This document shows positions 11,001 through 23,251 of a DNA stretch of 64,000 bases, piece by piece. The stretch's first letter is position 1, and each line of letters starts with the position of its first letter. The position numbers were made by a program, and so were the translations under genes. Below the pieces are notes generated by a model. The model did no database searches. It saw only the letters and a list, made by a program, of their open reading frames with translations, and was not told where the DNA came from. The stretch comes from Motacilla alba alba (taxonomy: Eukaryota; Chordata; Aves; Passeriformes; Motacillidae). The stretch lies in assembly GCF_015832195.1 (NCBI RefSeq), contig NC_052028.1:372001-436000 (forward strand), given 5' to 3'.

Positions 11001-14000
11001 GCAAAGTATACACAAGCATAAAAAAATAATTATATTAAACAAGAAAAACCTCTCGCTGTTCTGAAGAGATGGCAAATTCAGAAAGTCCTTTTCATGGGCT
11101 GTAGCTTGGCTCACTCAGTCTGTTATCAGTCCCTCTGGCACTGGAATGCCATGTCCCAGACCCAATGGGCCACAGGCATGAGCTCCTGGTGTTTTTCTGG
11201 GTTTTCAGTCCAGAGCAGGTTAGAACAGTTCCAAGAAAAAGAAAAAAAACACAATCCGGGGAACTTCTCTGCCTCCACTAGCTATAAACTAACTAAAAGC
11301 AAAGGAGAGCTCTCTCCTGCTGTCTGTGCTGCAGACAGCATAGTCCATGAGAAGGAATGTGGGGGAGCAAGTGCAGTTTCTGAAAACAAACTGCACAGTT
11401 CTTTTCCCCCCCTTCACTTTCAGAACCAGTCTTAAAGGTGCAAAACTTAATATCCAGCATAAACAGAACAGACGATTAGGAATACAAGCATCATGTCACC
11501 CTAAGACAACTGTGTAGATGCTATAGTAACGTGGGCTTACAAGAAAAAAAAGTGGTTCCAAAAGTCCTACTGGTCAAAAACTCAGCACCTTCTAGAAATC
11601 AGACCTGGTGGAAATAGAAGAAATCAATAGTGGTGGCATCCCTTGTGAAAAGGAAGTTGAATAGTCCAGCAGTGCCTGTGGTGTCCAGAAGGCTCTGCAA
11701 AGCATCAGCTTCAGAGCTGAGTGGGTGCTACTTATTCTTTTCTGGTGGGGCACTGTGAGAATGCTCCAATCAATGCTGCATGTTGATTTTGACAGGCCAA
11801 ACTCAAGTTAATCCCAGTGTTCTTAGATTTAAAATTCCAGTTAAAATAGAAGGCACCAGTTTTCTTTTTTGACTTGTTTGGGTTTTTTTTTCCAAGATGT
11901 CCCTGACATAACAGGTTGGATTCACTTTTTTCTCCAAAGTGCCAATGCCTCTTTGACAACCAGATTTATAGTACATGTGGAGTTTCCTAGCTCTAGGCAA
12001 TGACTGATCTGTAATGTCAATGACTTGTAGGGTGCCCTCAAGTGTGTGCTTCCCATCTGTTCTCTTACCTGCAAAATGGGCACAAAAGCATCAGTTATAA
12101 AAATTGCTCATTAAAAACATAAAGTTCTGTAAGTATAATCTTTAGTCCTCAAACTCCACACCTTCGAGTGGAAATTTATTAGAAATATTACAGAGTGAAT
12201 AAGACTGTGGCGAAAGTGAAACTTGAAGCTTGAAGCCTGGCTGTGATAGGTTGAATAAGGATGTGTTCTATCCTTTGTCACACACGTGGTGTGCCCCAGC
12301 TGTGCCATGCATGTGCCTGGACACACATCCCCAGGCTCTGCTCTGTTTCACAGGATTACACAGCCACCATCTCCCTGCGACAGCGATGGACAGACCCTCG
12401 GCTGGTCTTCCACGGCAACAAGAGCTTCACGCTGGATGCTCGCCTGGTGGAGTTGCTCTGGGTGCCAGACACCTACATTGTGGAGTCAAAAAGGTCCTTC
12501 CTGCATGACGTCACTGTGGGCAACCGCCTCGTCAGGCTGTTTTCTAATGGCACTGTCTTGTATGCCTTAAGGTACGGAGACCTCCAGCTTTGCTGCCACT
12601 GGCTCAGAATAGCTTTCAAGAATTACCCTGGACAGGAGCAGGTACCAGCTGTCACAGGTCATGAGTTTGGGGTCAACAAGCCAGCTGTGAGCATTCTCTG
12701 CTGATCCATTTCCCCCTTTTCTGGCTTCCAGAAATGCCAGTCAAGGATCAGGATCTCCCATCACGGTGCATGCTGTATCCTGAGGCCTGCTCAGAAAGCT
12801 CACAAGTTTAGGTGTCACTGAGGAAAAATCCAGTCAGATGGGGGCAGGGGAGGAATGGAAGGAGGACATCACAAAGTAAAAGTTCAACTGATAGTGGGAA
12901 ACCATTTGCTTATCCAGTGATGACTTCTGTTTTGTACCAAGAAGTGTATTTGTCCATGAACTGCAGCAAGGTGCCCAGCACTTGAGTTACCAATTCCTAC
13001 AGTGCTCTCCTTAGCTTGTCTTAACTGGGTCCCAGTTACCTCAGCTGCAGAGCAAAACTCACCTACCTCCACATCAGAGAAAGCCAGAGTAAGTGTGCAG
13101 TTAGTCACTGTGCCTCAAGTCGCAAGTGCTGACTCCTTAAGATGAGCAAATTGTAGCAATGGGAAAAAATGTGAATCTGCACTCAATATCCCACCAGATC
13201 AAAGCAAAATTCCTCCTTTTTCTACATTTTCATTGGGGTGGCTGCAGAGAGTGCTTGTTCTTGAGGGTTCTCAGTTAATTCATATCATAGGTCCAAATAA
13301 TCTAACTGACAGACCAGAGCAGGTGATCCAGTTTGCTGTGTAAAACATGCTTTTATTGCAATTATCAGAGTTCTTTCTCTCCCTACAGAATCACTGCTAC
13401 TGTTGCCTGTAACATGGACCTGTCAAAATACCCTATGGACACACAAATATGCCAACTGCAGCTAGAAAGCTGTAAGTATAATGTTCTAGAAAACCCTAAA
13501 TTTGTTTATTCATAAGTAACTACACATCTTGAATATTTGGATTAAGCATGGTGGCTTTCTGGAGTAGATTTTTATTCCTGCAAATTATAATATCCAAAAG
13601 AAAACAACTTCTGTGTCATCATTCTTCAAAGGTTTGTGTTGTAATTCACAGCCCAGAGAATTCCTGTCACTGTGCAGTTTATGCAAAAAAATGGTAATAA
13701 AGAATATTTATTAAAGTGTAGATAATTCAGTCTTGCACAGAAAGGATGAAGTAATGTTGGTTGGTTTTCAAAATTCAGATTCTTTTGAACACACAGCTTC
13801 TTCAAAACTAACTTGCAGGATAAGTGCCTGTGATACAGTATGAGAAGGAACAATTCTCATATCTTTAGGTAGCTAATACCCGTTTCACCCCCCAAATCCC
13901 CACTGTAAAAGGACATGGGGAAGGGTGGTTCTCACTAGAATTAGAGTTGAATATGGCTCTCAAACTCATGAGCTGAAATTAGGACCAAACCCAGGTTTGT

Positions 14001-17000
14001 GGTACCTGCCCCCTCACTAGGGAAGGGATGCAGAGGATGGGACCCTTGTCAACAGAAGAGTGTCAGACTGAGAAGTCTCAAGAAGAGGAATTATCAGTGA
14101 GTTCTGCTCTCAGATTAAAAGCTCACCTAAGGCAATGCTGGCTGAGAAAGACTCCAAGGCAACGTGAGCCACTGCAGGGTTGTTGTCCCAAAGCTCAGCC
14201 AGCACAGTGCTGCTGCTCCAGACCTGTGATAAGCAGGCAGCCAGCTCCTGCTGCATGGCACAAAACCAAACTTCCACCATCTCAGCATGGAAAAGACCAG
14301 ATTTTTAACTTCTGGGGTTGCAGCATGAAGCACCTAGGGAAGCACATATTATTTTCACATTAAAATCATATTAGGTCACCATGGTTAACTTCATTACAAA
14401 GAATAGCTCCTGAAATAATAATGATTGGCCTCTTCTGCTAAAGCAGAGCATGTTTAGGCCTGGTTTAAAACTGATTGGGTCCTACATCATGCTCAGTTGC
14501 TGTATAATTCCAATGAAATTACATACATATTGCCCACTGGAGATTTCATTAGGATAAGTGCCCAGAAATAATACTATTTAAATATATGCCAGATGAATTA
14601 ACAACAATCTATCACTTATAAAATTTTCCTTATTAACCACGATTTATAAAACCACTTAGGAACTTTGAAAAGTCAAATGCTTAGGATTCTACTCAGGGAT
14701 TCATGCTCTGGACACCTAATTTAGGAGTTCATCACACCCAGGCTCTGGTAATTTGTGTCTAATAAGAAAACACAATTAGATGTAAATAGAGCTGCAGCTT
14801 CATCTGATTCCTTCTACCAGGACAAATGGGTTATTATCAGAATCACAGCGTCCCTACTCATGGTCTCAAAGAAGGGCTCTTAATAAAAGAATTAAATCAG
14901 TGAAACTGATGGACTTGTTTCCTAAATTAAGTCAAATTTTTGAAGGGAATGGCAGGCTGGCAACTCAGTACAAGATTTACCCCTCAAACTGAGGTATCCC
15001 TCAGTCTAACCTGAGGTTATGTCATCCCTGGAGGCAGACACTCAGATGGCATATATGGAGTCCCACTGCTTTGAGGCAGGAATTTGGTGTTACCTAAATG
15101 TTGTGTGCATTTATTTGTCATCAGTAACTTAATGACTTTGACATAGGAGGAATGATGTGTAGAAAAGATTGTTTTTATGAGCAGGGTTCCTGTACTCCTC
15201 TGTACAGTCAGAGGAGCCTGGTTCATAGCCACCTAACAGTCTCAGCTGTACGCTCCTGACTAACTGAAAATGCATTTTCTGATGTTTTGAAGCACTTGAA
15301 TAGATGACTCAGTGAAATGTGCTTCTGCTCTGTGGTAAGGGGCTCAGTGGGATCTGAATTTTCTTTCTTAACCACTGTGTTTCTCCTGCTCTCCTCTCAG
15401 ACTGAAGAGAGAGACTGTGTTTGAGGGTTAACCGTGTCAGTACTAATATCCCATTGTATGTAATCAAGCTGTGTATGACAGCAATGGATTACCTTTGAAA
15501 ACATGAATACCCCATATAAACAACTGCAGTAGGGTCTCAGCAGCCTTGCACATTGTGTGTCATTCCCAGAGGTGTGTATTCCCATCAACATCTGGACCAA
15601 GGGCAGTGAAGGAAGCATAGCTGATGTCCCCTGCGTGGTCAGACACAGCTCAGGGGCCTCTGTCCAGTCTGCTGTGCCAGGATCAGGGTTCTGCTCCCTG
15701 CAGGAGGCAGAGCAGGGCACAGCTGGGCTCTCCCTGGCCACCGCAGTAACAGTGTCTGTGTTCTCCTCAGGGGGCTATGATGAGAATGATGTCACCTTCA
15801 TCTGGCTGAGGGGAAACAACTCCGTGCACGGCATGGAAAAGCTGCGTCTCTCCCAGTACACGGTGGAGCGCTACCACACCCTGGTCTCCAAGTCACAGCA
15901 GGAGACAGGTAAATCTGGGAGAGAAAAAAACAGGGAAAGCTCTTGGGTATTCCCCATCCTATCTCCTCTCCTTCTGTGGGCCAGGATCGTTTGACTCAGT
16001 CCTGAACCAGTAAAGCCTTTAGCAGATCTTAATCTCACAAAAACAGATGAACAGAAAGGTGGTAACATCCTATTAGTTGCAGTCAGGATATTCTGTAAGA
16101 TGGAAATCCACAGAAAGATGGAAGTTTAAAATATTCTGTATTCATTTGATGGATTTTAAGTTGGTTTTTTTTGCTTCTTCCTATTTTCCTCCACACATAC
16201 CTGAAGAAACTATCCCTTCTATCCAGGCGTGCAGTGTATAGGTACTGAGGAAAGCAATGTTTACAGTAACTAGGAGTAAAATTAATTTTTAAATATACAT
16301 TTGTTTGTAAATTACACTTCTTTCATGATGGAAAAACATATTTTTATAGATCAGAATTCAATGTCTTTTTCTTTGTCAGTGTAAAATACTCTTTCCTCCA
16401 ATTACAGATAGTATGAAAGGGGGCAAAACTTCCTTAGAATGACAAGGTTTTAAAAATAGCAGTGTTTTGTTGTTTTGCTGCATACACAGCCCATGAACAA
16501 CATGGACTTTGTTTCTACACTTCAAAGGGAATTATTGTTATAGAGGAGAATCCTGAAAACACTACTGATCCAGCCTCAGAACCCTTATGTCAGTATTTAC
16601 AACAAATTGGTTTTTAAAAGATGGAGAGCTCAAAAATATACCATTATCAAGCATCACAAATCACTAATGAAAATAGGAGTCTGATACTCTGTGATGATAA
16701 GGCACAGGGGTGCTTTGGGATGTGAGCTAGAGCATGCTGACATCAAGAGACAAATATTTTGTCTGTTTTTCAGCCATCAGGTAAGGCTGAACCTGGCAGT
16801 GCCCTTCAGAGCAGTTGTTGGGAAAGGTGCTGTGCTGAGTGTGAGAGAGTGGGTGAGAGCATCAGCCCTGCTCTGCTTGGAGTTGAGGCCCTGCTGTAGC
16901 ATTCCTGCTATGCTCAGGGGCAGGGACCCCTTTGCAATGCATCTGCTGTTCAGATGGGTTTGTTCAGATGCCTCTTGGCCTGACAGTGCTGTGTGTGTCC

Positions 17001-19222
17001 TCCCATGTCAGGTGTGTTACCTGCATAAGCTCTGCTGAGCTCCATCAGCTGGTGCTGGTGCTGGGCTGTCCCAGTTTTACGTTGGGGGTCCTTGGGAACC
17101 TCACATTCACCAATTCTCTTCCTTTCATAAAGGCAGTTACCCACGACTGATATTACAGTTTGAACTGAGAAGAAATGTCCTTTACTTCATATTGGAGACC
17201 TATGTGCCTTCCACTCTGCTTGTCATGTTGTCCTGGGTTTCTTTTTGGATCACCCTGGACTCAGTGCCTGCAAGAACCTGCATTGGTGAGTTCTTGCCTG
17301 AAGAATGGAGAAGATTTAAGCAGACAGAGGAGCCTTTGAAGGCTGGGTAGATTGTACTTTTCTTGAGCTACCTGCTCAGAGATAAATGGTCTGCTCGCCT
17401 TCTGCTGTTCTTTGGGGCAGAGCTGGGTTGGTGTGGAGGAGATGCTGTGGCAGGGACATGTGCCCACCTGCAGGGCTATGTGTGAGATTCATTGCAGAGA
17501 GTAGAGGACAGAGCACAGGTGGTGTGCTTTGGAGAAGGCAGGATGGAGGGATTTCTTTGCAGAAACATGAAAAAGAAGAGAGCCAACTGCCTGTTGGAGC
17601 CAAACTCCCAAAGGCAGGGAGAGCCTGTGTGAAGCTAGTGAATGCTACAAAAGTATTTCAGTTGCTATGATGGATGAATTTGATTTGGTAAGAAGTGATG
17701 TGCTTTAACTAGCCAGCAATAGAGAGCAATGACATGAACAGAAGGGTAGGCCAAGACTTCTCCAAAGTGTCCACAAGAAAAGTGTCTCTCTCTTTCCAAG
17801 GAGTTACAACAGTGCTTTCTATGACAACTCTGATGATCGGCTCACGAAGTTCACTTTCAAAAACCAACTGTTTCATTAAGGCCATTGATGTTTATCTTGG
17901 CATTTGCTTCAGCTTCATCTTTGGTGCCCTTGTGGAATATGCAGTGGCTCACTACAGCTCCTCACAGAAGTGTGCAGCTAAAGTACCAGAAGAGGTAAGG
18001 CCTGACGTACCTTAATAAGGCCAGTGGCCTTGGACTGGCAGCAATTAGTTCTCCATTAACTGAACAAGACAAATGGTCTTCTTGCTATGGATACATCAAC
18101 AGTACTTCTCCTAACTGGCCTAAATCTAAACTTTTGAGTGTAACAAACACATGAATAGCACAGGAATGCTGTGTCTCTGGCAGACTTGTGAGCAGCAGCC
18201 TTAGCTGGTAGTCCTGCTGTGTTCACAGGGCCACATCCAGAAAGGCACTTGGGCCAGGCACTGGATTGGTCCATAGCCCTGAGTTGAGCTAATGTGAGCA
18301 GGAAGCACCACTGCTCCTTCCAAATGCACTCAGAAAAGAGCCAGTATAACACAACTCTTCACTCTTCTATCAAATAACTCCAACAAGGAAGGTACTCCCC
18401 TCTATCAGAGGAAAACTGAACCCTTCTTCCTCCCTTCCCAGAAGATGCTTCCAAACATCTGTCCCACAGTGTTCTGTGGGGATTGTCAGAGTGAGTTGTT
18501 CAAGGGCTCTGCTTTCATGTGAGAAATTAAATAATCAGGTATTACTCTAGTCCAGTTGTCATCAAGAGCCCAAATTCTGTCGGGGAAAAGGAGGTTTCCC
18601 ACCGCAATACTGAGTTCCCAGCCATTAAGTTACTGTGTAGACAGGAAGAGATGGATATCCTGTAGGAGATGGATGTTGGATTACCCAGAGTAAAACTTGC
18701 TCAAGGACCTGAAAATATCTCTAGAAATACAGTGGTGGAAACAGGCATCTCTTGGACCTCAGGCCTTCCTAGGATTAGGCAGCAGCTGAAAGGTGTGTTT
18801 GAGTATTGGGATGACCACATATGAAGCTGTATTCTTATGTCTTTATCCTTATGGTCTTCCTCTGCAGGAGAAGACAGACCTTAAAACTGTCCACTCTTAT
18901 TTCCTAGGGGCCTGCAAATGGACGGACTGAAGAAATGGAAGAAGTTGACATCACCAACATCCTCAAAAATTCTATCACCAGCTGTAATCAAAAAATCAGC
19001 TTCACAAGCATTGAGATTTCCAGTGATAATGTTAACTGCAGTGACTTGACCATGAAAAGTCATGAGAAAATCAAATTTGGCTTGAGGAACAAAATGCACA
19101 GGATCATTGGTTATTTCACAATTCAGAACCCTGCCAATGTGGACCACTACTCCAAATTGCTTTTCCCTTTGTTTTTTATGGTGGTCAATGTGTTTTACTG
19201 GGCTTATTATCTATATTTTTAG
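7924..19222 (+). CDS. GABRP: GABA-A receptor subunit pi (eight coding exons, 5' end missing)
   Basis: This is a Cys-loop ligand-gated chloride channel subunit, the pi subunit found mainly in epithelia such as uterus, lung and ovary. The eight exons join in phase into 1279 nt of open frame. It starts in the extracellular N-terminus (LPGFENLT) and continues through the loop-forming block, the Cys-loop ([15 protein letters not shown]), TM1, the TM2 pore segment ([18 protein letters not shown]), TM3, a divergent cytoplasmic loop and TM4 to a natural stop. Internal exon lengths of 68, 218, 83, 138 and 153 nt follow the layout typical of GABA-A genes. Similarity to human GABRP is high throughout, including the pi-typical ESW-GYD and IEISSDNV blocks. 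The signal-peptide exon was not found. All splice sites are GT-AG and I see no lesions, so the gene looks functional. Confidence 0.95.
9354..10006. repeat. octamer minisatellite (GTGTCYCY)n
   Basis: About 650 bp, close to 80 copies, of an 8 bp unit of the form GTGTCCCC / GTGTCTCT / GTGTCTCC / TTGTCTCC. It lies in the GABRP intron between the 110 bp and 68 bp exons. Near 9770-9880 six octamers form an exact 48 bp higher-order unit that is repeated. Because 8 is not a multiple of 3 and no stop arises in the unit, several overlapping frames on both strands stay open (up to 373 codons). These are low-complexity Cys/Pro/Val/Ser or Asp/Thr/Gly/His runs, not genes. Confidence 0.95.
10615..10682 (+). 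CDS. GABRP: GABRP exon, 68 bp
   Basis: The acceptor is ccctctgcag and the donor is ATG|gtaagt. It encodes [20 protein letters not shown] and SDM, nearly identical to the human pi subunit. The 68 bp length is the conserved size for this exon in GABA-A receptor genes. Confidence 0.96.
10863..11508 (-). mobile_element. solo LTR in a GABRP intron
   Basis: The element runs from TGTCCTAGG to CCTAAGACA, so both ends have TG...CA and share an imperfect inverted repeat (TGTCCTAGG / TGTCTTAGG on the other strand). The flanks actat (10858-10862) and actgt (11509-11513) are a likely 5 bp target-site duplication with one mismatch. Its sequence resembles an abundant songbird LTR family that I know only by memory. 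Orientation is inferred from a T-rich and TATA-like layout read on the minus strand and is less sure than the boundaries. No internal viral genes are present. Confidence 0.75.
11514..12353. other. GABRP: GABRP intron remainder
   Basis: Intronic sequence between the LTR and the next coding exon. I see no further repeat or exon in it. Confidence 0.7.
12354..12571 (+). CDS. GABRP: GABRP exon, 218 bp: extracellular ligand-binding core
   Basis: The acceptor is gtttcacag and the donor is TTAAG|gtacgg. It starts [12 protein letters not shown] and includes the [11 protein letters not shown] block and the [10 protein letters not shown] block, both hallmarks of GABA-A subunits. Sequons NKS and NGT are visible. 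The phase at the donor (AG|A) is completed by the next exon as Arg. Confidence 0.97.
12572..13388. other. GABRP: GABRP intron
   Basis: Unique-looking intronic sequence. No repeat, exon or RNA gene recognised. Confidence 0.7.
13389..13471 (+). CDS. GABRP: GABRP exon, 83 bp: Cys-loop
   Basis: The acceptor is tccctacag and the donor is AGCT|gtaagt. It encodes [20 protein letters not shown] then CQLQLES, holding both cysteines of the signature Cys-loop 13 residues apart. The 83 bp length is invariant in this gene family. Confidence 0.97.
13472..15770. other. GABRP: GABRP intron
   Basis: Large AT-rich intron. The part around 14380-14900 is AT-rich and low in CpG, the kind of base composition often seen in conserved non-coding blocks, but I cannot show conservation. 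No exon seen. Confidence 0.6.
15771..15908 (+). CDS. GABRP: GABRP exon, 138 bp: end of the extracellular domain
   Basis: The acceptor is ttctcctcag and the donor is GACAG|gtaaat. The split codon AGC T|GG GGC joins as S-W-G, as in human pi. It encodes [18 protein letters not shown] and continues to SQQETG. The 138 bp length is the standard one. Confidence 0.97.
15909..17132. other. GABRP: GABRP intron
   Basis: AT-rich intronic sequence with no recognised repeat or exon. Confidence 0.65.
17133..17285 (+). CDS. GABRP: GABRP exon, 153 bp: pre-TM1 and TM1
   Basis: The acceptor is ttcataaag and the donor is CATTG|gtgagt. It encodes [20 protein letters not shown], then [15 protein letters not shown] (TM1) and SVPARTCIG, the lead-in to the pore helix. 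The 153 bp length is the family standard. Confidence 0.97.
17801..17994 (+). CDS. GABRP: GABRP exon: TM2 and TM3
   Basis: The acceptor is ctttccaag and the donor is GAAGAG|gtaagg. It encodes the pore-lining helix ([18 protein letters not shown]) and TM3 ([20 protein letters not shown]), followed by the start of the cytoplasmic loop. It ends in phase 0. The loop is the least conserved part compared with human. Confidence 0.97.
17995..18907. other. GABRP: GABRP last intron
   Basis: Short intron with no recognised element. Confidence 0.7.
18908..19222 (+). CDS. GABRP: GABRP terminal exon: cytoplasmic loop, TM4, stop
   Basis: The acceptor is tatttcctag, phase 0. It encodes the variable TM3-TM4 loop, the conserved [11 protein letters not shown] block, [20 protein letters not shown], and TM4 ending FYWAYYLYF with TAG at 19220-19222. 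Human pi ends in the closely similar YYMYF, so this is the natural C-terminus. Confidence 0.97.
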   Translation, partial: GPANGRTEEMEEVDITNILKNSITSCNQKISFTSIEISSDNVNCSDLTMKSHEKIKFGLRNKMHRIIGYFTIQNPANVDHYSKLLFPLFFMVVNVFYWAYYLYF

Positions 19223-21067
19223 TAGAAATTAGTTGCTTCATTCTCCTACTTCAGCAGGAGAGGAATTGTGCCAGTGGCATCCAGGCACCTAACCTCAGTG
19301 AATTCAATGAGGACAAAAAGCTTCCTTGTGTTTCCTGAGGTACCCAGCAGAAGTGTGTGAGGTGTGCATGCATCAGCAGCACTGACTCTGACAGCAGCTG
19401 TTCAGCTGAGAAGCTGTGCTGGGCTCTTCTGCTCATAGCTGTATTTAATTCTACACGTCACCTGGCCGGAGATGGGTGTGCAGGACTGCACTGACAGCTA
19501 CAGAGCACTACAAGAGGCAGAATTATTTTGGTAGCTTGGAGCAGGTTGGAACCTTCAAGTTGAGATGGATGAATAAGATCATGACTGTTACTCTTTGTTT
19601 GTCAGAGAGAACAGAGGGACTGTGATTGCTGCCTCAGTAGCTGCTCTGTTGCAGTGAGAGCCCTGAGGCAGCAGCAGGAGCTCAGTGCAGTGCAGCACAG
19701 TGGGATGCTCCTGTGCATGGTGCTGCTTTGTCCTGGATGGTGCAGTGCCAGGATGGTGATTCAGTACTGCACAGTGGTGCCTCACTGCTTTTAATCTGTA
19801 ACTCACTGAGATAACCCTCACTTGCTGAAGTTCTCCATCCCCGAGACAGATGGAGGGTTGTTGTTTGTCAATGAGCTGCATTTTTTCAGAGATTTGGGAA
19901 CATGAAATAGAGGCAGCAAAATCATTTTGTAACCCATCTCTTATACTCTTCCTGCTGTACTGCACGTGAACAGATTCTACCACTTCCCATGTCTTCCTTA
20001 AAAATCATTTTTTGTCCTGGAGAATGTTTCCTTCAGCCTTCACTGCTACAAGCAGCTCTCACTCCTTGCCAGCCATAGGCACAAGTGGCCATTTGTCATC
20101 CCCTCCTTTACGTGGCTGTGCATCTGCGGCAAGTCAACAGTGCTGCTGGGTGTCAAATGTGCATGGGTTGGGGTAAGCTAGTCTAAATCACCTTTTCACT
20201 CTCACACTTTCACTTTTAGGCTGAAACACTGTACTTTTTTGAGAAAAATCATATTCTAAGTGGGCTCTGGAAACTACCCGAAGTCAGCTTTGTTTATCCT
20301 GCAATCAGCAGAAGCCAAAGTTTTGTTTTAAAGATAAATGAAATGTGGTCACACAGTTACATTAAAGAACCAAATGCTATTTGGTACTGTGTAGCTTAAG
20401 AATACTGGAAGTCTTTATTTGCTGATTGTAAAATGAACATTTTATGGCATATTCCCCCCCACTCAGCACCGTTTTTTCGTCTGTGCTGCTTTCATCACTG
20501 AGAGGGGGCAATCCTGCAGTTACATGGCCAGAATCAGAATTGCCTGCAATGGCTCCATTCAGCAGTGTTCTGGCTGGGTGAGGCCTCTCAGTTTGTAGCT
20601 TATGTTACAGTCTCAGCATGCAGTGTTTGTTTAGCTTAAGGATCTCTTCTTGGGGGTTCCTAGAGAAGGTGAACAGAGCATGTGAAACTATAGATTTTTT
20701 ACTTTATTAACTTTTTATTGAACCACTTCACCACACTGTACTTTGAGGGATCTAACCCACATATTCATAAATCATCACTTTTATGAAAAACAGCACAAGA
20801 AGACAGAGGGGAACAGGCTGACAATGGCAAGTGGAAAAACACAAACTCCAATAATGAAGTGTTGGCTTGTATATACTGGCATTTGAAGTCCATTCCATAA
20901 AATGTAATAAAGTGAATGTTTGTGATATGAACACAACCCCTCAGAGAGATTCTGTACTAAAAAAAAAATCATTATCTCTTCTCTGTATTGGTTTCTTTCT
21001 TTAAAACCAACTAAAATGCCCTTATGTGTTTTACACTAGCCACCAAACACTAATGTTAACAAAACGA
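19223..21067. other. 3' flank and presumed 3'UTR of GABRP
   Basis: No coding sequence seen. An AATAAA at 20906-20911 could be a polyadenylation signal for GABRP, but it lies 1.7 kb past the stop and I cannot tie it to the transcript. Confidence 0.4.
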
Positions 21068-21475
21068 ATTTCTTTGTACAAAGCCCTCCAAGATTATTGA
21101 GTCCAGCTGTTCTCCCAGCCCTGCCAAGGCCACCACGAGCCCCTGTTCCCAAGTGCCACATCCACATGGCTTTTAAATCCCTCCAGAGATGGACACCCCA
21201 CCACTGCCCTGGGCAGTCTGTTCCAATGCCACCACCTTTCCAGTGAAGAAATTTTCCACAATATCCAACTCTGAGCCTCCCCTGGCCCAGCCTGAGGCCG
21301 TTCTCTCTCTTCCTGTCCCTGTTCCCTGGGAGCAGAGCCCGACCCCCCAGCTGTCCCCTCCTGTCAGGAGCTGTGCAGAGCCACAAGGTGCCCCCTGAGC
21401 CTCCTTTGCTCCAGCTGAGCCCCTTCCCAGCTCCCTCAGCTGCTCCTCATATGACTTATGCTACAGACCCTTTCC
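21068..21475 (-). mobile_element. CR1 LINE, 3' end fragment
   Basis: The + strand reads as the reverse complement of an avian CR1 3' end. It has TCCAGCTGTTCTCCCAGC, TGCCAAGGCCACCACGAGC, the ATGGCTTTTAAATCCCTCC block, CCACTGCCCTGGGCAGTCTG and GAAGAAATTTTCCACAATAT in the usual order. It is 5' truncated, as most avian CR1 copies are, and carries many differences from the consensus I remember, so it is old. Confidence 0.9.
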
Positions 21476-22950
21476 TAGAAAGGCCTTCTGCAACCTGAAC
21501 AATTCCCTGATTTCAGCAGGCGGCTGCTCTCAGGGCTTGCTTTCATTAGCCACAGCTTTTGTTATGACTTTGCTGCTTTGATGTGGCCCAGGTCTGGCAC
21601 TAGGGGTGAATCCTATTTCCTTCAAGAGACAGGACTAGTTTATGCAAGATGCCTGTGCAGCAGAGACAAGGTGAGAGAATGTTGCTTATATCACAGCTTG
21701 GATTCTGGTCGCTTTCCCAGAGGAAGACCAAGCTAGAATATCTCTGCTTTCACTGTCATGGAAGACTCAGTATTGCTGTGAGAGAAAGCGGGAGCATCTG
21801 AAGGAATATCCCCCAAATTTCCTCTCTGTGCCTGATTTCCTGGCTGGTTTTAGGGACAGGTAGTTTTTGCTAATGTGACTTTCCATTATAAAGTTTCCTT
21901 TGCTATGGAAAATATTAACTTTGCTCTGTAGACAGACAGACCCTACAGTTATAGCTGGAATATCCTAAAGATTTAGTTCCCAGTAATAATAGGCTAAACC
22001 ACAGCACCACCAGAGGCAAAAACTACATTATTTGAAATGAAACTTCCCATAAATATCCAGCTATGAAGTAATTTTATATCAGCTGCTCTTATATAAACTG
22101 GACAAGGCAAACTGTCCTATCCATCAACATTAAGGTTGGCAAGACAAATTACTCTGTATTCATTGTCTGCAAATTTTGGAGATCTCCCTTTGCATTAGAC
22201 TTTCCCAGGAAACACTGTGGTTGCCATTCTGAAGAACTTTGCTGGTAGCAGCCCCTGTGTCAACTGTAAGCTTCAGCCTCCTCGTGTTTCTCCTATCTCT
22301 GCCCCCGCAGGGGAGGGATGGATGAGCACCCACAGCAGCCAGAGATGACACTGCTGCTCAGACTGTCTGCTAAAAGCACCTTGAAACATTGCTGAAGTCA
22401 GAACCGTGTGGCTTCAGCGTTTTCTATTTTGTTTTCTTCCAGCCCCTCTCCAAATGCTTAGAGCACATTTGTTGCAGGTTTGCAGCAGGGGCCAGGCCAG
22501 TTTTCCAACATCCTACAGCATGTTGAACCCAGGAGGGGCTGTGAATAGCAAGGAGTACACATGGATGTTGCTGGACACTCTCATGCCAGCCACACGCTGG
22601 TGGTGTGGCTGTGGGTGCCACCCAGAGCCCTACCTGTATTTCCCACCCTTTGCTGCCCACTGCCTGCAGGCCCCCCCATCCACTGCCCCATTTCTATCCT
22701 GCTGCTTGTAGCTAGCAGCATGTGCAAGACTCTGTCTTGTGTTGCTCTTTTTTTCTCTGGGTTTGTGGGCCAAGGTCTGATGTGTTTTCCCCAAGCCCTG
22801 GTGTCTTTGAAACCCTGCTGTATCTGGTAGCACTCCCATTGCTCCCAACTGCCTTTGACACAAAAATTGCCTCACTCTGCACAAAACTGCAATAAAACAT
22901 GACACCTGAAAGTACTGTGGAGCATGCAAAATAGAGGGCTAATGGAAAAA
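21476..22950. other. intergenic
   Basis: No gene or repeat recognised between the CR1 fragment and the next LTR. Confidence 0.6.
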
Positions 22951-23251
22951 TGTCGCAGTACAGCTAGTCTGTAACTAAACACATCTGGCCATAACAAATC
23001 CAATTTGGCTGACCTAGCTCATTCTAGAAAAGAGGTAACAGAGACCTCAGCCAGCCCTGTTCAAACTTAAATGCAGATACCCCACTGGCCAGAGAGCTGG
23101 GCAGAGAGAGGTCTCATCCAATCAGCTATCTGGGCCTGGAAGATTCAAAGCCCCATAAAAAGGGCAGCCCTAATAAACTCATTGCTGTTTGCTGATGATG
23201 ATCAGTGTGTTGTGTTATGTGTCTGTCTCCAGCCCATAACCCCATGTAACA
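22951..23251 (+). mobile_element. short solo LTR, 301 bp
   Basis: The element starts TGTCGCAGTACAGC and ends CCATGTAACA. It contains a TATA-like ccataaaaaggg at about 23153, followed at normal spacing by taataaactc (polyadenylation signal) and a GT-rich end, which gives a plausible U3-R-U5 on the + strand. The flanks ggaaaaa / gaaaag form a short A-rich target-site duplication. No retroviral coding sequence follows. I infer the family (endogenous retrovirus) from structure only. Confidence 0.65.
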
